Assembly (NCBI GenBank): GCA_025766275.1
Contig: JAFKAC010000001.1
Location: 1,736,001-1,800,000 of the forward strand
Direction of reading: 5' to 3'
Source of the DNA: Lactarius indigo
Taxonomy: Eukaryota > Basidiomycota > Agaricomycetes > Russulales > Russulaceae
DNA: 64,000 nt
Below, in pieces: positions 26,006-38,394 of this stretch; the stretch's first letter is position 1, and each line of letters opens with the position of its first letter. Made by a program: the position numbers and the translations under genes. The notes beneath the pieces are model-generated. The model searched no databases and was not told where the DNA came from. It worked only from the letters and a program-made list of their open reading frames with translations.

Positions 26006-27789
26006 ATGTCGTCCTCTGCTAGTCCTGCCAGTTCTCCCAATAAAAATATCAAAAAACGATTTGTTGGAAGTAGATCGTCACGACCATCGAGACCGGGTGT
26101 ACCTGTCTCCGTCGTTAACCAGATCCCTCAAGATATTCTCTCCGACGTGCAGCTCAATAACGCCATCAAGCAGCTGCCTTCTAATTATACTTTCGAGATA
26201 CACAAAACTATACACCATAGTCAGAAAAAATGGCTCAAGGATGGTTGCCTTGCAAATGCCAGAGGGTCTCCAGATGTTCGCTTGTACTATGGCAGATATC
26301 ATCGAGAGGTGAGCGAATGTTGTCGTCGCCAACACGAAGGCAGGGGCGTCTCAGATGTTCCCAGATTCACCGACGCCCTCACTGTGATCATGGGAGATGT
26401 CACTTATGGCGCATGCTGCGTCGATGACTACACTGCAGTCGCACTGGGCTGCGATATGCTCGTCCACTACGGACACAGTTGCCTTGGTCCGCAGGCTCTC
26501 TCGCCCTGGTCCCGGGCACGCCTTTAACACTTCCCCAGTTCCCATGGACCAGACAAACATAAAAACGCTCTACGTATTTGTGGAAATAGCGATCGACTCT
26601 ATCCACCTCGCCCAGACCGTGAGGTTGAATTTCCCCGATGACCGCCACCTGTTTCACGAGACTCTGTTGGACTCTGAAGAGAAGAATAGCCAAATTCCCG
26701 CGGGAACGACTATAGGCCACCCACTACACCTACGGATCGAGGGTCCTCCGATTGCATCTTCTGTCATTCAAGAAGGTGGTGACAGTAGTCCCCTGCAAGG
26801 ACCTTCAACCAAACCAACACGCTTGGCACTCGTTTCCACCATCCAGTTCGTGGCTGCTCTTCAACAGCTGAAGGACGACTTGAACGCACAGTATTCTGGC
26901 GCAACCCCGTTAGGTCTGCTAACGAATGGAACGGAAGATGCGGGACCAGATCGACCAGCAGTAGACGTACGAACACCCAAACTCTGGACGGGGCGGTACG
27001 ACGCCACCATACCTCGGTCTAAACCGCTGTCTCCCGGCGAGATCCTCGGATGCACGGCACCCGCGCTCAGGTGATGTTGACGCTCTAATGTGAGGAGATC
27101 ACTCACCCCTCCGCACCAAAGTTGATCTGGTTTCAGATATCTTGGAGACGGCCGCTTCCATCTAGAAGCCATCATGATTGCCAATCCATCTGTTCCCGCG
27201 TTCAGATATGATCCCTACTCCAAGAAGCTCACTCGAGAGCGATACGATCATCAAGAGATGCGAACAACGCGAGGCAATGCAGTGACTACGGCTCGCAAGA
27301 GTATTGACGAGATTGCCCGCAGATCTTCGACCTCGGACGACTCGGAGGGCGAACCTCCAGCTTGGGGGGTTATTTTGGGTACCCTTGGACGACAGGGTAA
27401 TTTCAGACAGCTACAGGTACGGAGCTGTATGTACAGCCCAAATCACTAGACTCACCCCTTAGCTCCCGTAGGCCATCATGAGACAGATAACTCGGTCGCC
27501 CACGCCTATACCATACGTTCCCATACTCCTCTCAGAGCTATCGCCTGCAAAGCTTTCCTTATTCAATCCTCACATCTCGGTATTTGTGCAGACATCCTGT
27601 CCTCGCCTCTCCATCGATTGGGGCTACGCATTTAATCGTCCTCTTTTGAGCCCCTATGAGACTGCTGTAGCAGTTGGCAGGGAAGCACGGTGGATGAACC
27701 AGAGGGATGAAATTTATCCCATGGACTTCTACGCCGCTGGGACACCCTGGGCTAAGTCAAGGACAGCAGGGTCATTCGAACTCGAGTGA
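26006..27789 (+). CDS. DPH1: Diphthamide biosynthesis protein 1 (Dph1), apparent 1-base frame break
   Basis: Radical-SAM-like subunit of the Dph1-Dph2 complex, which starts diphthamide formation on elongation factor 2. The ATG at 26006 begins [10 protein letters not shown]. Conserved segments are [70 protein letters not shown] and [12 protein letters not shown]. The three iron-sulfur-ligand cysteines lie in FACT, GACCVDD and TSCPR. Four introns keep phase. Between HKTIHH and the MVALQMPEG block the frame moves by one base at the A6 run 26225-26230: five A would restore one continuous frame. No intron can explain this, because the flanking residues are conserved on both sides. It is either an assembly homopolymer error or a real +1 shift. 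The stop is at 27787-27789. Confidence 0.92.
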
Positions 27790-27856
27790 TACATAAGGAC
27801 TACATTAATACAGATCTTACATACAGATGCGCTAGTTCAATAAACGGTAAAATAGC

Positions 27857-30800
27857 TCAAAATGTGAACGTATGAGGCAGCCGCGAATGCATAGAAAGGC
27901 AACTATCTAAGAACTGCTCCAAGCTCTGTAGGCTCACTGGACCGCTGAGCGACTCGATACCTGGGAAGTGTCCAGCGAAAACGCCAGGGTGCAGAGTAGA
28001 CCAAAATGAATCCGAGGCTTCCTCACGTCCGAGGTGGTCGACTAGACAAGGCTGAGGCTGAGACGACATCCGCATCGCCCTGTCAAGGCGTTGTGAGAGA
28101 ACCATCGGAGGGGCCACATCGCAGGCGGCATCTTGAGCTGGGTCTCCTGCAACTTGACGACACCGGCCGGTGACGACGCCCAAAACAAATAACGTCCTCT
28201 TGCGAATCACGTCGAGATATTCCAAAGCCTTTTTCGCCAGGGCGTTATAGGGTTTGAGCGCGATAAGGATGCCCTGCGCCATCGCGATCCACTCTTCAAA
28301 CTCCTCGTTCTCGGGATTTTGTGTGTCCATAATGATGGCAATTGCAAGAGTTACTGAACCTTTGTGAGAAATCCCTAATAACGCGCTATGGACCCACCAA
28401 CTCACATGCAGGTTTAAAGGCTAATAGAGTCATCCCTGACCATGACGTATGTCCAGGGTCAGCTGACTTTTGCAATAGTTGCAACAAAGCAAGTTGCCGT
28501 TTACTATGAAGGGTGTTCAGGCCTGGAAAGACACAAGAAGCGAAATCTATGCTTACCAAAAGGTGACACAAATTGCCCTTGCATGTTTGTGGAATACGGA
28601 AAGTTTCTTGTCCTGAGAGGACAAGCCCTCGAAGTCCTTGTCCTTTGTCGGGTGGATGAACAGGAACGGTCGCTAGGATGATATCAGACACTAGCCACCT
28701 CGTCCTGTAAACACCACTTACCAGAAGTTGCATTCGATTGTGGGTAATCTCCAAGACCAGCATCTGATACTAGAATTTACTTCGTCAGCACCATCTTAAA
28801 AGTATCACAACGTGCATACTTGGAGGGCTAAGTAAGGCCGGGAGACAGTTGTTTGCGCAGTCTGGAAGCGGAGTGAGGTTGGAATCTCAAGCTCAAATCT
28901 TCTCAATTGCTCTTCTAGGTCCAAGACTACCCGATACGTTGGCAGCGTGACGCAGAAACACTGGTCCCAAATGTGGCCACTAAGCTTTTGGAACTTGGAT
29001 TGATATATATGGAACACTAATTTGCGCTGGTCAGGAGAATGGAATCGGGAGCACTTGTCCAAACCTACGAGAATCAGTTGGCTCCTCTACGGGTTTCCCC
29101 GTCAAGTCAGGGGCGTCAACAACGTCAACTTGATCTAAGTTCATTGGGAAAGCAACATCGGTATGCTGGGTTGATAGAATATATGAGCGCTTGCTATTAA
29201 GTGGCATGGGAGTGGTTTAACCTGTTCAGAGATGATATATGGGCGCCTGTATTCCATACAATGACATCTTGGTAGAGCATCAGCTAAGGTTATTAAAGGT
29301 CAAAAAGTATTCAACCTATCGATCGTGAATAGTATCCCTAACGTAAGTCAGATGGCTAGTATTTGGGGAACAAAGGGAGAGCGCTTACACCACAATCTCC
29401 TGCGGATTTCTGCGTCTTCTGGCCGCATTCGCCAAGTAGAAGTACCGTCGCGGTTCAACGAAACTACGTAGTGAGTTTGAGATGGAAAAAATTCTCTGAA
29501 TTACGGCGCCATACGTGTCTGCGCCATCCGAATGGCGAGGGTAGCGATATACCAGCATTCTCCGGTGTTCGCCTCGTTCTATTTAAGAAGTCATTGTCAG
29601 GAACCGGACACGCAGGACACGCATGAGCGTGTCCGACCCACCCATTGGTATATTGAGAATAAAGTGAGGGCTTGTATGCGTTCGAGCGACGAGAGTGGAT
29701 ACTCGGTGCAAGTGAACAACACGCAACGTGAGAATTCCACTAGCCTCCGCTCCAGGACTTGCCTCCCTGATGGATAGTCGGCAAATAGGACAGCCTTTGT
29801 TGTTCGTTAATCGACACGTGTGCATAAAAGGGAAGTAGAGGAGCATACATCTTCGTCGGTCTCGGGTAGGAACTGCAAAGCCGTCGCGCAAGTGATAGCG
29901 AGCAAGGCGATGAACTCGATTGGCGGAGGCAGTGGGCCCGACGAGAACGTGCGGTAGTAGGTCTCAAAATAAGGCCGATGGACGACAGGTAATAACCAAT
30001 GGGATGACGATTTATCGAAGTAATAGGAGAGTAAGAAAGTCGTGATCTTCTGGTTAGGGAAATGGCGCTGAAGCTCGGAGAGTTGCATTGGCGTTGCGTA
30101 TCCGCGAAACTGTTGAAACGATTCGTTTCTCATGAAGTAGATAGGACGGAGGGGGGAACGTACAGATTGTAACATGGCGGCAATAGGGTTTTGGGTGTCT
30201 GGTGCTTCTTGCTGGGATAGCTGATTGAGAGCTGTAGCCGCAGCCTGGACCGCGTTCTCATTAGCCTGCGATCGAGAAAGTTCCAAGTCGCCGGATTGCG
30301 GAATATGTGTAACGTTGCTCGCATTAGTACTCTGGAGCAACTGCAGTAGGACATCGAGACCAGCGACGGTATTCGATTCGGAATTATTGGTGGAATCTGG
30401 GTCACTAGGCCGCCCAAGGTGAGGGACGGTCACCGATTCGTCCTGCACAGGCGCGGTCTCTGTCCATCTAATGGGAGGGATTACCATACGTGAGACAATC
30501 GACTCGGAAGTCACCCACACCCCGACGAGCACTTACTTGCGTTTTTTTAGCTCCTTCGGTTCTTCGTAGGTACAAGCATCTGGACAGCCACGGTTTACAC
30601 TTGGGCAAAGTTCATATGAACAATGTCTTCGATATGGGAAGAGGCATGCGCACCATCTAGAACAAGGGTGACCACGGTCACACTGTTACAACACCGAATC
30701 TGAATATCAGAAGGTGGGTAGACAAAATTGATATCGAACTGGCCTGCTGCTTTCTTTTATGACATGCTGCGCGGACATAATAAATTCGAGAACTTGGACA

Positions 30801-31005
30801 TGGACGCGACGAAACCTGCAAGTTATATACTCACGTTGACAACTCCTGGTACAAGACAAGGCAAGGATGAGTGGGTAAACCAACAAACAACAAAGGGGAG
30901 TGTTTACAAAATGATTCTATTTCGTTTCAACCTGGGTTTGCTTGGCTCATTCGCCTGCGACGTGCTATCCGTTGGAGAAGCGGTAGAAACAGAAGGCTCA
31001 CGCAT
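27857..31005 (-). CDS. Zn2Cys6 fungal-specific transcription factor
   Basis: Transcription regulator with an N-terminal binuclear zinc cluster and a Fungal_trans middle domain. The ATG at 31005 (MREPSVSTASPTDS) leads to a basic segment. The cluster is pieced together from small exons: SCQPCHKRKQQ, CDRGHPCSRC, VNRGCPDACTYEEP. This gives the standard Cys-x2-Cys-x6-Cys-x5-Cys-x2-Cys pattern followed by RGC, as in basidiomycete members. One of these introns (30683-30743) needs a GC donor. Further exons carry a Ser/Asn/Gln-rich linker, FFLLSYYFDKSSSHW-like Fungal_trans sequence (KITTFLLSYYFDKSSSHWLL), ERIQALTLFSIYQW, CWYIATLAIRMAQ and GLNRDGTSTW. The C-terminal exons include MDTQNPENEEFEEW and end HSRLPHTFTF. 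Target genes cannot be inferred. Confidence 0.85.
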
Positions 31006-31203
31006 TCTCAATATCTCAATGCCGATGCAATCGCCGACGGGTAGGAACAAAGCAGAAGCAGCATTCGCAAACAAGTGACTCGTATTGTAACGCCGATACA
31101 TTACATAATGCAGAGCACTCGTACCCAATCCTGCAGCCTGACCAGACTATGGGGCTTTGTTTGCACATCCCATCCGAAAAATTCACATGCTATCAGCGAT
31201 AAG

Positions 31204-34200
31204 TTAATAACTACCAAGTTGGGCGGAAAAGTGTGTGAGCACTAACCCATATGCGTACTCAACTTCGTCCACACCACCTCCCGATGGGAAGTTACCTGTA
31301 CCTTCTCTAGGAACGGGACCTAGCTCGTCTCCTTCGTCATCTACACCACTGTAACCTACGTCATCGAGCCCAAACGGTAAGACAGGGCGAAGCTTTATCC
31401 GATCCCGATGACGACCGCCGCGCGCCTGGTCCCGCGGGCGATTTTGTCAACGCAGCCATGGTTTTTGGGCTCATATGCTTGCGGACCACAATCAGCGTGC
31501 TGCGGATAATAGTAACTTCCAGGACTTACCTCCCAGTTGTTAAGATTCTCGTCGGCGATTTCTCCGCCCTCACGGCCGATGTCTCGACTTTCGTCACCAA
31601 GTTCTCCAATCGATACGATACTTTCGCTATCACTGATCCCGTCCGCGATCTCTGATGCTAGATCGGGAAGCCTGTGCCATGCCGAGGTGCCGCCGCCCTG
31701 GCCATCTGTGCCATGGGCATGTGACGGGCCATCTGTCCACCCAAGACCAGACAGGTACTCTTCATACTCCTCTTCGAAGGCGATATCCTCGGTGATGTAA
31801 GGAAGGAATATATTCGTGTCCGGCGCGTGTGCACGAAGCGGTGGGAAAACGTCGGCTTCAACCACATTTGGGGTACCCACTGGACGTAGAAGACCAGAAA
31901 GTTCTGGGCCGGGATGCAGACCCTCGAGGTGGTGCGATAAGCTCACCGATCGCTTATGTGCTTGACTGTGCACATGCACCGCTTGCTGCCCGTAGCGCTT
32001 GGTGTTATCTGTATTCAATTAGGTCAGAGACTGTAAGCGGACCTGAACGTGCATCAACGCAACAGAATTTTACGAGTTGTCGGAGCGCCTGCTCCTGCAC
32101 CTGAAGCAGTACTCGTACTCGATACCCAGACAGAGCGTGTAATTGAAACAATAGCGCACCTGTCCCTCCCCAACGTCATCTACCTCGTTACCGGTGAGCC
32201 ATTCATCGCGTAAATCTGGCCGACAGTTGAGGTAGATCGACGTAATGACTTGCATGTTCGCTAAGAAATTGCGTCAATAATAAAATGTGAACAAATTAGC
32301 TGAATCCGCGTACTTTGCCGCCACCTGCGCCCGCTGTATGGCACCTGGCTCTTAATCAATTTCAGGATGTGGAGTTGCAGCAGCGGGTGCTGCACTTTCA
32401 ATACACGCTTGAGAACGGCCTGTTCAAGGCGTGCTTAGGTGTAAGAAATGGTAAAGGACCACTAAAAGACCGAGTTACCGTGCTCTTGTACTGGACCAGC
32501 ATTCGGATGCGATGCGAGCGGTGTTTCGAAAGCTTCTGCATGACCTTGGCAAAGTTAATTGTAAAGAAAAAGTTTCGCCAAGAGAACTCCGTAAGCATGT
32601 CGATTTCCTCGTTTGCCGTTGTTCCATTTGGCAGGATTGTTGTTCGCGTCACTGTGCGCCGGGGAGGGCTAAGCATGTTATCTTCCACTCGGCTAGGTTG
32701 ACTGTTCTTCGAAAAATGGAGAAGGCAGTATCGGAAGAAGCTAACAATTAAAGCTTCAGTCCGTCTACGTGACCATGTAGAATCAACCGTACTTATTATC
32801 AGGAGAGTCTGCTCTAGAGACCACTGTAGTTGAAACGTCTTGCATCCCAAACATTTTCATGACGAGTAATAGACAATTCGTGTCAAGCAACAGTTGACCA
32901 AGATGATGAAATTTCATGACATCTAAGACGACCACTTGAGTCAAGGAGACCGCCAATCAAGTGCACAAACCTACGTGAGACCTTGAACCATTTTAGCGTG
33001 AGTAGCAGAATCGCAGAGACAGCTTTGGTTGTGATTTCTCGATGGCGAGTGACGTCAATTTCATCGAGAGTGGGCGGATGTAAAGGTGGTTGTTGTGGGT
33101 CTTGAGCTAAAAAATAATGTTAGACCGGCTATTGCACCACAGCTTTTAGATCTTGCTAACGCGAAGAAACCCCAGGTGGAAACGCCGATGAATTGGCTGA
33201 TGTTGGCGGCTGACCTGGAGATGAGGCAGAAACAATGGCTAGAAGAAGTTTCAACAGGACAAGCACCCAATTAGAGAGCACGGGGAGAGCTGCACTCTTT
33301 CGATATGTTCGAATAAGTGTATAAGATGAGTCGCGGTAAGGACGCACATAAATCTGTTCAACGCGACGCAAACGCATCAAATCCTCCCTCTTGATCTTAA
33401 GCCGACGTTTTTCGACGGCACCATCAGCGGTCCTTAATCGCAGGCTTCCACATCAGCAATTTTTGCGTCCAAAAGAGCCATGTCAGGCAAGACTTCGGTC
33501 TCGGCCTCAACAGCGCTCTCGTTCTAATGGAAGTGACGGTCGTAAAGTAGTCTATCCCGAAGTGGGCGGTCACTTACGCTCAACTTTACTTTACTCAAAG
33601 CCTCCCAGACATCGTCGGTCCCTGGAAGGTGCTCCAGCCCACTTTCCGAATGAATGTATTCTTCACGCGTGCGCCACATTTGCCATAACGCCAAGCTCAC
33701 ATACATGTGCTTGCTGTAAAGCTTCTCCGCTTCCTTGATGGCGAAGGGCACAAGCATCATATCACCGTCCCTTCCTCTTGTTCTCGAGAAAGGGAACAGG
33801 AACGGACGAGAAGGGTCGGTTTGATACTGTTGTTTCTTAGGCTTTGGTGCTGTGGGAGGGGGGGACGGTGCGGGAGTAGCGGGCTGAGGAATGGGTCGGT
33901 AACCGGACTGGAGCTGCGATGATCCCTGTAGACCATGAGAGAGGTTGAGCGGGGCAGGTTGTGAATCGTGTTCGTCATGATGATAGTGATGTCGGACGGG
34001 AATGGGGTTATATGCTTCGGCAAGCTTGGACATTGAGGGAAGGGCGGCAACTGGTGATGGCTGTTCGAGAGAGCTGGCGACTGGGAGGGTGGGACCAGTG
34101 TTTGGCGGAGAGAACGTTGGATATTTGACGGTGACTTCTCCATGAAAAGCTTCCATGTCAACAGGTGATGACTTGATGGGGACGGCTGCACCACCCGAAG

Positions 34201-35431
34201 CCGTCAACGAGGGAAAAGATAACGGTTCAGCGCGCACCTTCCTCAGGAACAGGCGATAATCCGGCCAACTCGCGAGAGACTTTCTTGACTCTCTCGAGGT
34301 CACGGAAGCCACCGCAACAAGATAATATCGTCTTCCAGAGAACCAGAAGTAGCTTGATAGAGTATGAAGGTGGAGAATAACGTAAGACGACTAAACTAAT
34401 CACCTTTTTCACTGGGTACCCCTTGGCACTTTTGTCTCGAAGACCAGACACTACGTTGAAAAAGTATACGGGGAGCGGGGGATCCATGCTCACTGTGGGA
34501 CGCTCAAGTATGCTTTTCATTTCTTGGCGAGTGAGACTTACTGAGCTCGTCGGCGAAGTCATCATGACCCTTGAACACCTCTATTAAATGGTAGAGCATG
34601 GCGAGGTAGACCGATATCTCAGTAGTTATTTCTTCCATTAGATCGAACCTTTCTTCAACAGTGAGCTGGATGCGCGCGACGTCGGCATCTGAAAGAGATC
34701 TAAACTAAGGTTATAAAGTGATGCGAGTCCATCGGAATAAAGGGCTAACCCGAGAAGGTCATGCTTCGAACTTGCGATCTTCATAGCCTCCACAATGTTG
34801 CTCAAGCCGTTCGCGTCACGCACTACTTTGCAATTTTCAAAGATCCAGTGCAGTTGATGCTCGGGTGATGTGGTTTCGGCGAAGGTGCCTGCCACGAATC
34901 GATTTGGGGGCTGCGCCTGCTGCGAAAGCATAGCCACGAACCTTGCAAAATATAGAGCAGTCTGCGCGCATTTGTGAATCTTATTTCGACGTCCTTATGT
35001 TCTAGGCTCTCGAGAAGAAGTTCCACATGGGCTCTGCGCCTTGATGGTGGACTCTTTGTCCATTCTTTCCGCAGACAAGTCTAGATGAGAGGTCAAATAA
35101 ATGAAACAGAGAGACCCACACCTCCATGGAAAGAGCCACCCCACGCCTTTAGGTTCTCGGCGGCTTGCGGCATTTCTACGTAGGAATAAAATTCCTCCAG
35201 CTCGTTGAGCACGGTATCTTCGTCATCGTATTTGAAATCGTAATAGCATTGCTGAATGAAAACAGAGGTCACGACAAGCGATCACGCGGCGTGAGGACAA
35301 TATACGCGCCTTTGGCTTCGGGGCCGAATTGACGAGTACCTTGAGCTGTCCGAGAGTGATGGAGTCCTGATCATTGTTCTTTCAAAATGTTAAAGCGGAT
35401 GTATGCGCGTGAAAATGACTCGACGGACCAT
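31204..35431 (-). CDS. FAR11: FAR11/STRIP-family STRIPAK complex subunit
   Basis: Homologue of Far11/Pro22/HAM-2/STRIP1-2, scaffold of the STRIPAK phosphatase-kinase complex that controls cell fusion, fruiting-body development and septation signalling in fungi. The N1221-like half holds SITLGQLKVLVNSAPKPK, EAEKLYSKHMYVSLALWQMW and the PFLFPFSR motif. The DUF3402-like half has NWVLVLLKLLLA, FFQYCLLHFSKNSQPSRVED, FSWRNFFFTINFAKVMQKLS and SIYLNCRPDLRDEWLTGN. A fungal tail follows with KLRPVLPFGLDDVGYSG. The start is uncertain: a short 5' exon at ATG 35431 is the best fit. At the 3' end the sequence HMSPKTMAALTKSPAG reads in one frame and KLRPVLPFG in the next. Either a surplus T/A in 31394-31396, or a longer intron that skips the first segment, reconciles them. 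Confidence 0.88.
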
Positions 35432-35907
35432 GGTGGACAGAGGACGCTGGTATTTACTTAATCCGTACTGCGTGTCCATTTTTCTGGCACGCGGGAGTTT
35501 CAAACGGGGTTTTTGTGTTCGCCCGGATCTCGCCTCCTCTCAGTTCGTCACGGCGTCGGTCTTTCTCTCCATTTCCCTTCCCTTCCCTTCCCCTTTACCT
35601 CCAACCACCACCACTGCCAGTCCCCACACTTGCTAGAGAACCTGGCGTTAGTTTAAGCCGACCCAAACACACAGGGAAGGTCCTCAAAAAGGCACGCCTT
35701 CGCTGCGCGTTCGCCATTTCGTCAACTCTTCTCCCCACTTTTTCTCTTCCTCTTCTCAACTTATATCTTACGACTTGTATCACGACCTCACTTTCTTCTT
35801 AGCCACCGTTGGCTAATCCTACCTTGGCCCCCGCGTCGCCATCAGCTCCAACCGACATTTGTCGGCGTCGTGGGCTCCTGTCCCCCTTTTATTTCTCTCA
35901 ACGTCAG

Positions 35908-38394
35908 ATGCCCGTTCCCGTCCCTCAATACCCCCAACCGTGTGCGCACCCGGTCATCAAGCAAAACATTTACACTGGCGACCTGAACACCTCTCAATCT
36001 CCGGCTTTTCCGAACTTGACTCAGTCCCTCCCCCTCCCACCTCCCGGTCCGCCTCCGTCCTTCGGCACTCGGGAGGAGTGGATCAGCTCCCTCCCGCTCT
36101 GGCGTCGTAAAAAACCACGCCGTATCTGGGAGGAGGAAGACTCACGACTTCCCCCCAATCCTGACATGCAGGATTTTTCGAGCGGGTTGATTTGTGCGGG
36201 AAACGCACAAATCATTAAAGGAGATCGCGCGCAAGCGTGTATTCCGCCCCTTTTAACACTTTTCCAGTCTGAACAACCTTGTCCCCCTCAACATTCGCAG
36301 GAGTTCGAGGAGGACGTTGACGACGATATTGGTTCTAGCAACCTTGACTATGACATAGAGAGTCAGTGGAGTGGTGGCACCTCCCGTTCTGAAGACGTCA
36401 CCGAGATGGACATTGAAGCGCCCAGCAACTATCACCCTCTTCCTACCGTCGAAGGCGGTACTGCCCATCATAGTGATGCGTTCCCGCAGTTCCATCAACG
36501 CCATCCCCTAGTTCGATGACTCATACTCCCCGACACCCGAAGGAGGCGCATCCCCAGAACCCACTGCCGAGGAAGAACCGGCGTCCAGTCCACTCGGTCC
36601 GATCACCCCCTTCGGTGTTTTCGTTGACCGTGCAGTGGCGGCTTCTCAGTTCTCTAGTGGTCCTGAGGTTGTATTCCCAACGCTCCCTCCTGCTGCTACT
36701 TTTGGTCCCCATTCCCCCTACGGTATCCGGTATGGAGCCCAGCCGCCTGCGTCCACACATCAATACGAAACCGCCGGTCAGCAGCCAGAAACTGCCATGC
36801 CTCCAGTCCAAGACGTTATGCCGATGCCGTCGGCTACGCACTCGTACAAGAAGGTTGCGGATCCGCTTGCTGAATGGTTAGCTACATACATCTGGAAGGT
36901 CTGTACGACTGGCATGAGTCTGCACACGCAGTACACGTACGTCTGTTTGGCATCAATCACCCTTTACATCCCTCACATCATTCACAGGGGCGGCTCCTTT
37001 CACCAGTACCCTCCTCTTCCGCCCGCATACTTGGCCAATTCTATTCGCTCTCTTTTGCTATCCACCCTACTTCAGCCCTCTGCCGTCCTATTGGCTGTCT
37101 GGTACATCGTTCGCTTGCCTGTCCGCTTTGGGCGTGTTTCCCTCAGGCCCGATGCTATGAAGGAAGTGCGATTCAGGCTAGAACTTTTTGGTGTCGGGGA
37201 ATGGCAAGACTCTGGTTCTGCTCAAGCCGCTGAAGCTCACGCTCCATTTCGTCTTGTCCTTCTTGGGTGTATGCTTGCAAATAAGTGGTTGGATGATCAT
37301 ACGTTTTCGAATAAGACCTGGTGCGCGCGTCTGTCCTTTCTTCTGTCCTAGCCCACAGTACTAACCATCCGCCCTGCAGGCACACCATTTCCGGGGTCCC
37401 CATTCAGTCTCTGAACAGACTAGAGTCGCTGGCTCTTGATATATTTTCCTATGACCTTTCCATTGCACCGGAAGAGTGGAGCAAGTGGCTCGACCATGTC
37501 TTGACGTATCACAAGTCGTTGGCTTCGGCTCCCAACCCTCAACCGATCTCCCGCCCGTCCTCTAACCCCCACTTCGTCGTGCGCAAGACTTTCGAGGATC
37601 TTGTTGAGACGGCCATTGCCAGCACTACTTCTCGCTCGTGCGGTGACCCGTCGTGCTCGAGGTCTCATCCCCAACCTGTGTTCCTGGGTCTCGAGGAGAG
37701 GCGTCGTGAGAGATTAAATCCGACCTCGGTGGAACCCGGTCCTGAGGCTTTGGAAATCGATCTGGATGAAGATGGGCCTTTACGCGAAGAGTATATGCCA
37801 AAGCGACGTGTCAGCAGGAACGACTATTTCCGCGACGATAACGGCGTCATTCTTAGCGCCCCTTTCAGGCTCGTCAACGGAATCGAGTGGGAACGCGCCC
37901 CACATATGCAGAAGGGCTTACCACCTCCAGCCAAGTGGAGCCCTGCTGCGGACGAGCCTCTCCGGCGTGATGGGATTAGGGAGCCAACTCATTACATGGC
38001 AGTACAACCACCACCCGTTCCTCCACTACTAGTGATGCCCCTATACCCATCAAATGGTCGCAGTATGACCTATGCACAGGGATGGGGACCCGGAGCTCCG
38101 GCCTTCCACTTACCTCCGCCCCCGGTATTTGGCCAACCCTATGACCATAACCATGTACGGCCAATCTCAGTTATCGATGGTAGGCGTCACCCCTTACAGG
38201 ATGGAGGACATTGCTGGTCACAGTCCACCCGCATTGAGTATTGTAGTTCAACTACCGCAGCAAAGCCGCCCTACCAAATCCCCGAACTGTGTTGGACTGG
38301 CGCCGAACAGTACGATTACGACGTTGCGTATGGTCAGGGCTTAGTACACAAGCCCATCTTCCCGCAATATGGGCCACATTGGGTTGGGTACTAA
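35908..38394 (+). CDS. PCL/Pho80-type cyclin (copy A)
   Basis: Large cyclin-domain protein that probably activates a Pho85/CDK5-class kinase. The first ATG in frame is 35908. About 330 Pro/Ser/Asp-rich residues precede the cyclin box: DPLAEWLATYIWKV, LLLSTLLQPSAVLLAVWYIV, LGCMLANKWLDDHTFSNKTW, then HTISGVPIQSLNRLESLAL across the intron 37321-37379, and EEWSKWLDHVLTYHKS. That intron splits the Trp codon exactly as in copy B (44123-45901). An intron with a GTACGT donor removes the 36,94x-36,987 segment. A ~300-residue Pro-rich tail ends at 38394. The N-terminal frame ends at the TGA 36517-36519, while the natural continuation DDSYSPTPEGG is one base over. A surplus T at 36512-36513, or an intron ending at 36511, would join them. 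Confidence 0.8.

Noticed and set aside
33086..33274. + strand open frame starting MVVVGLELKNN
   Set aside because: It is the antisense of the FAR11 exon that encodes NWVLVLLKLLLA and its neighbours.
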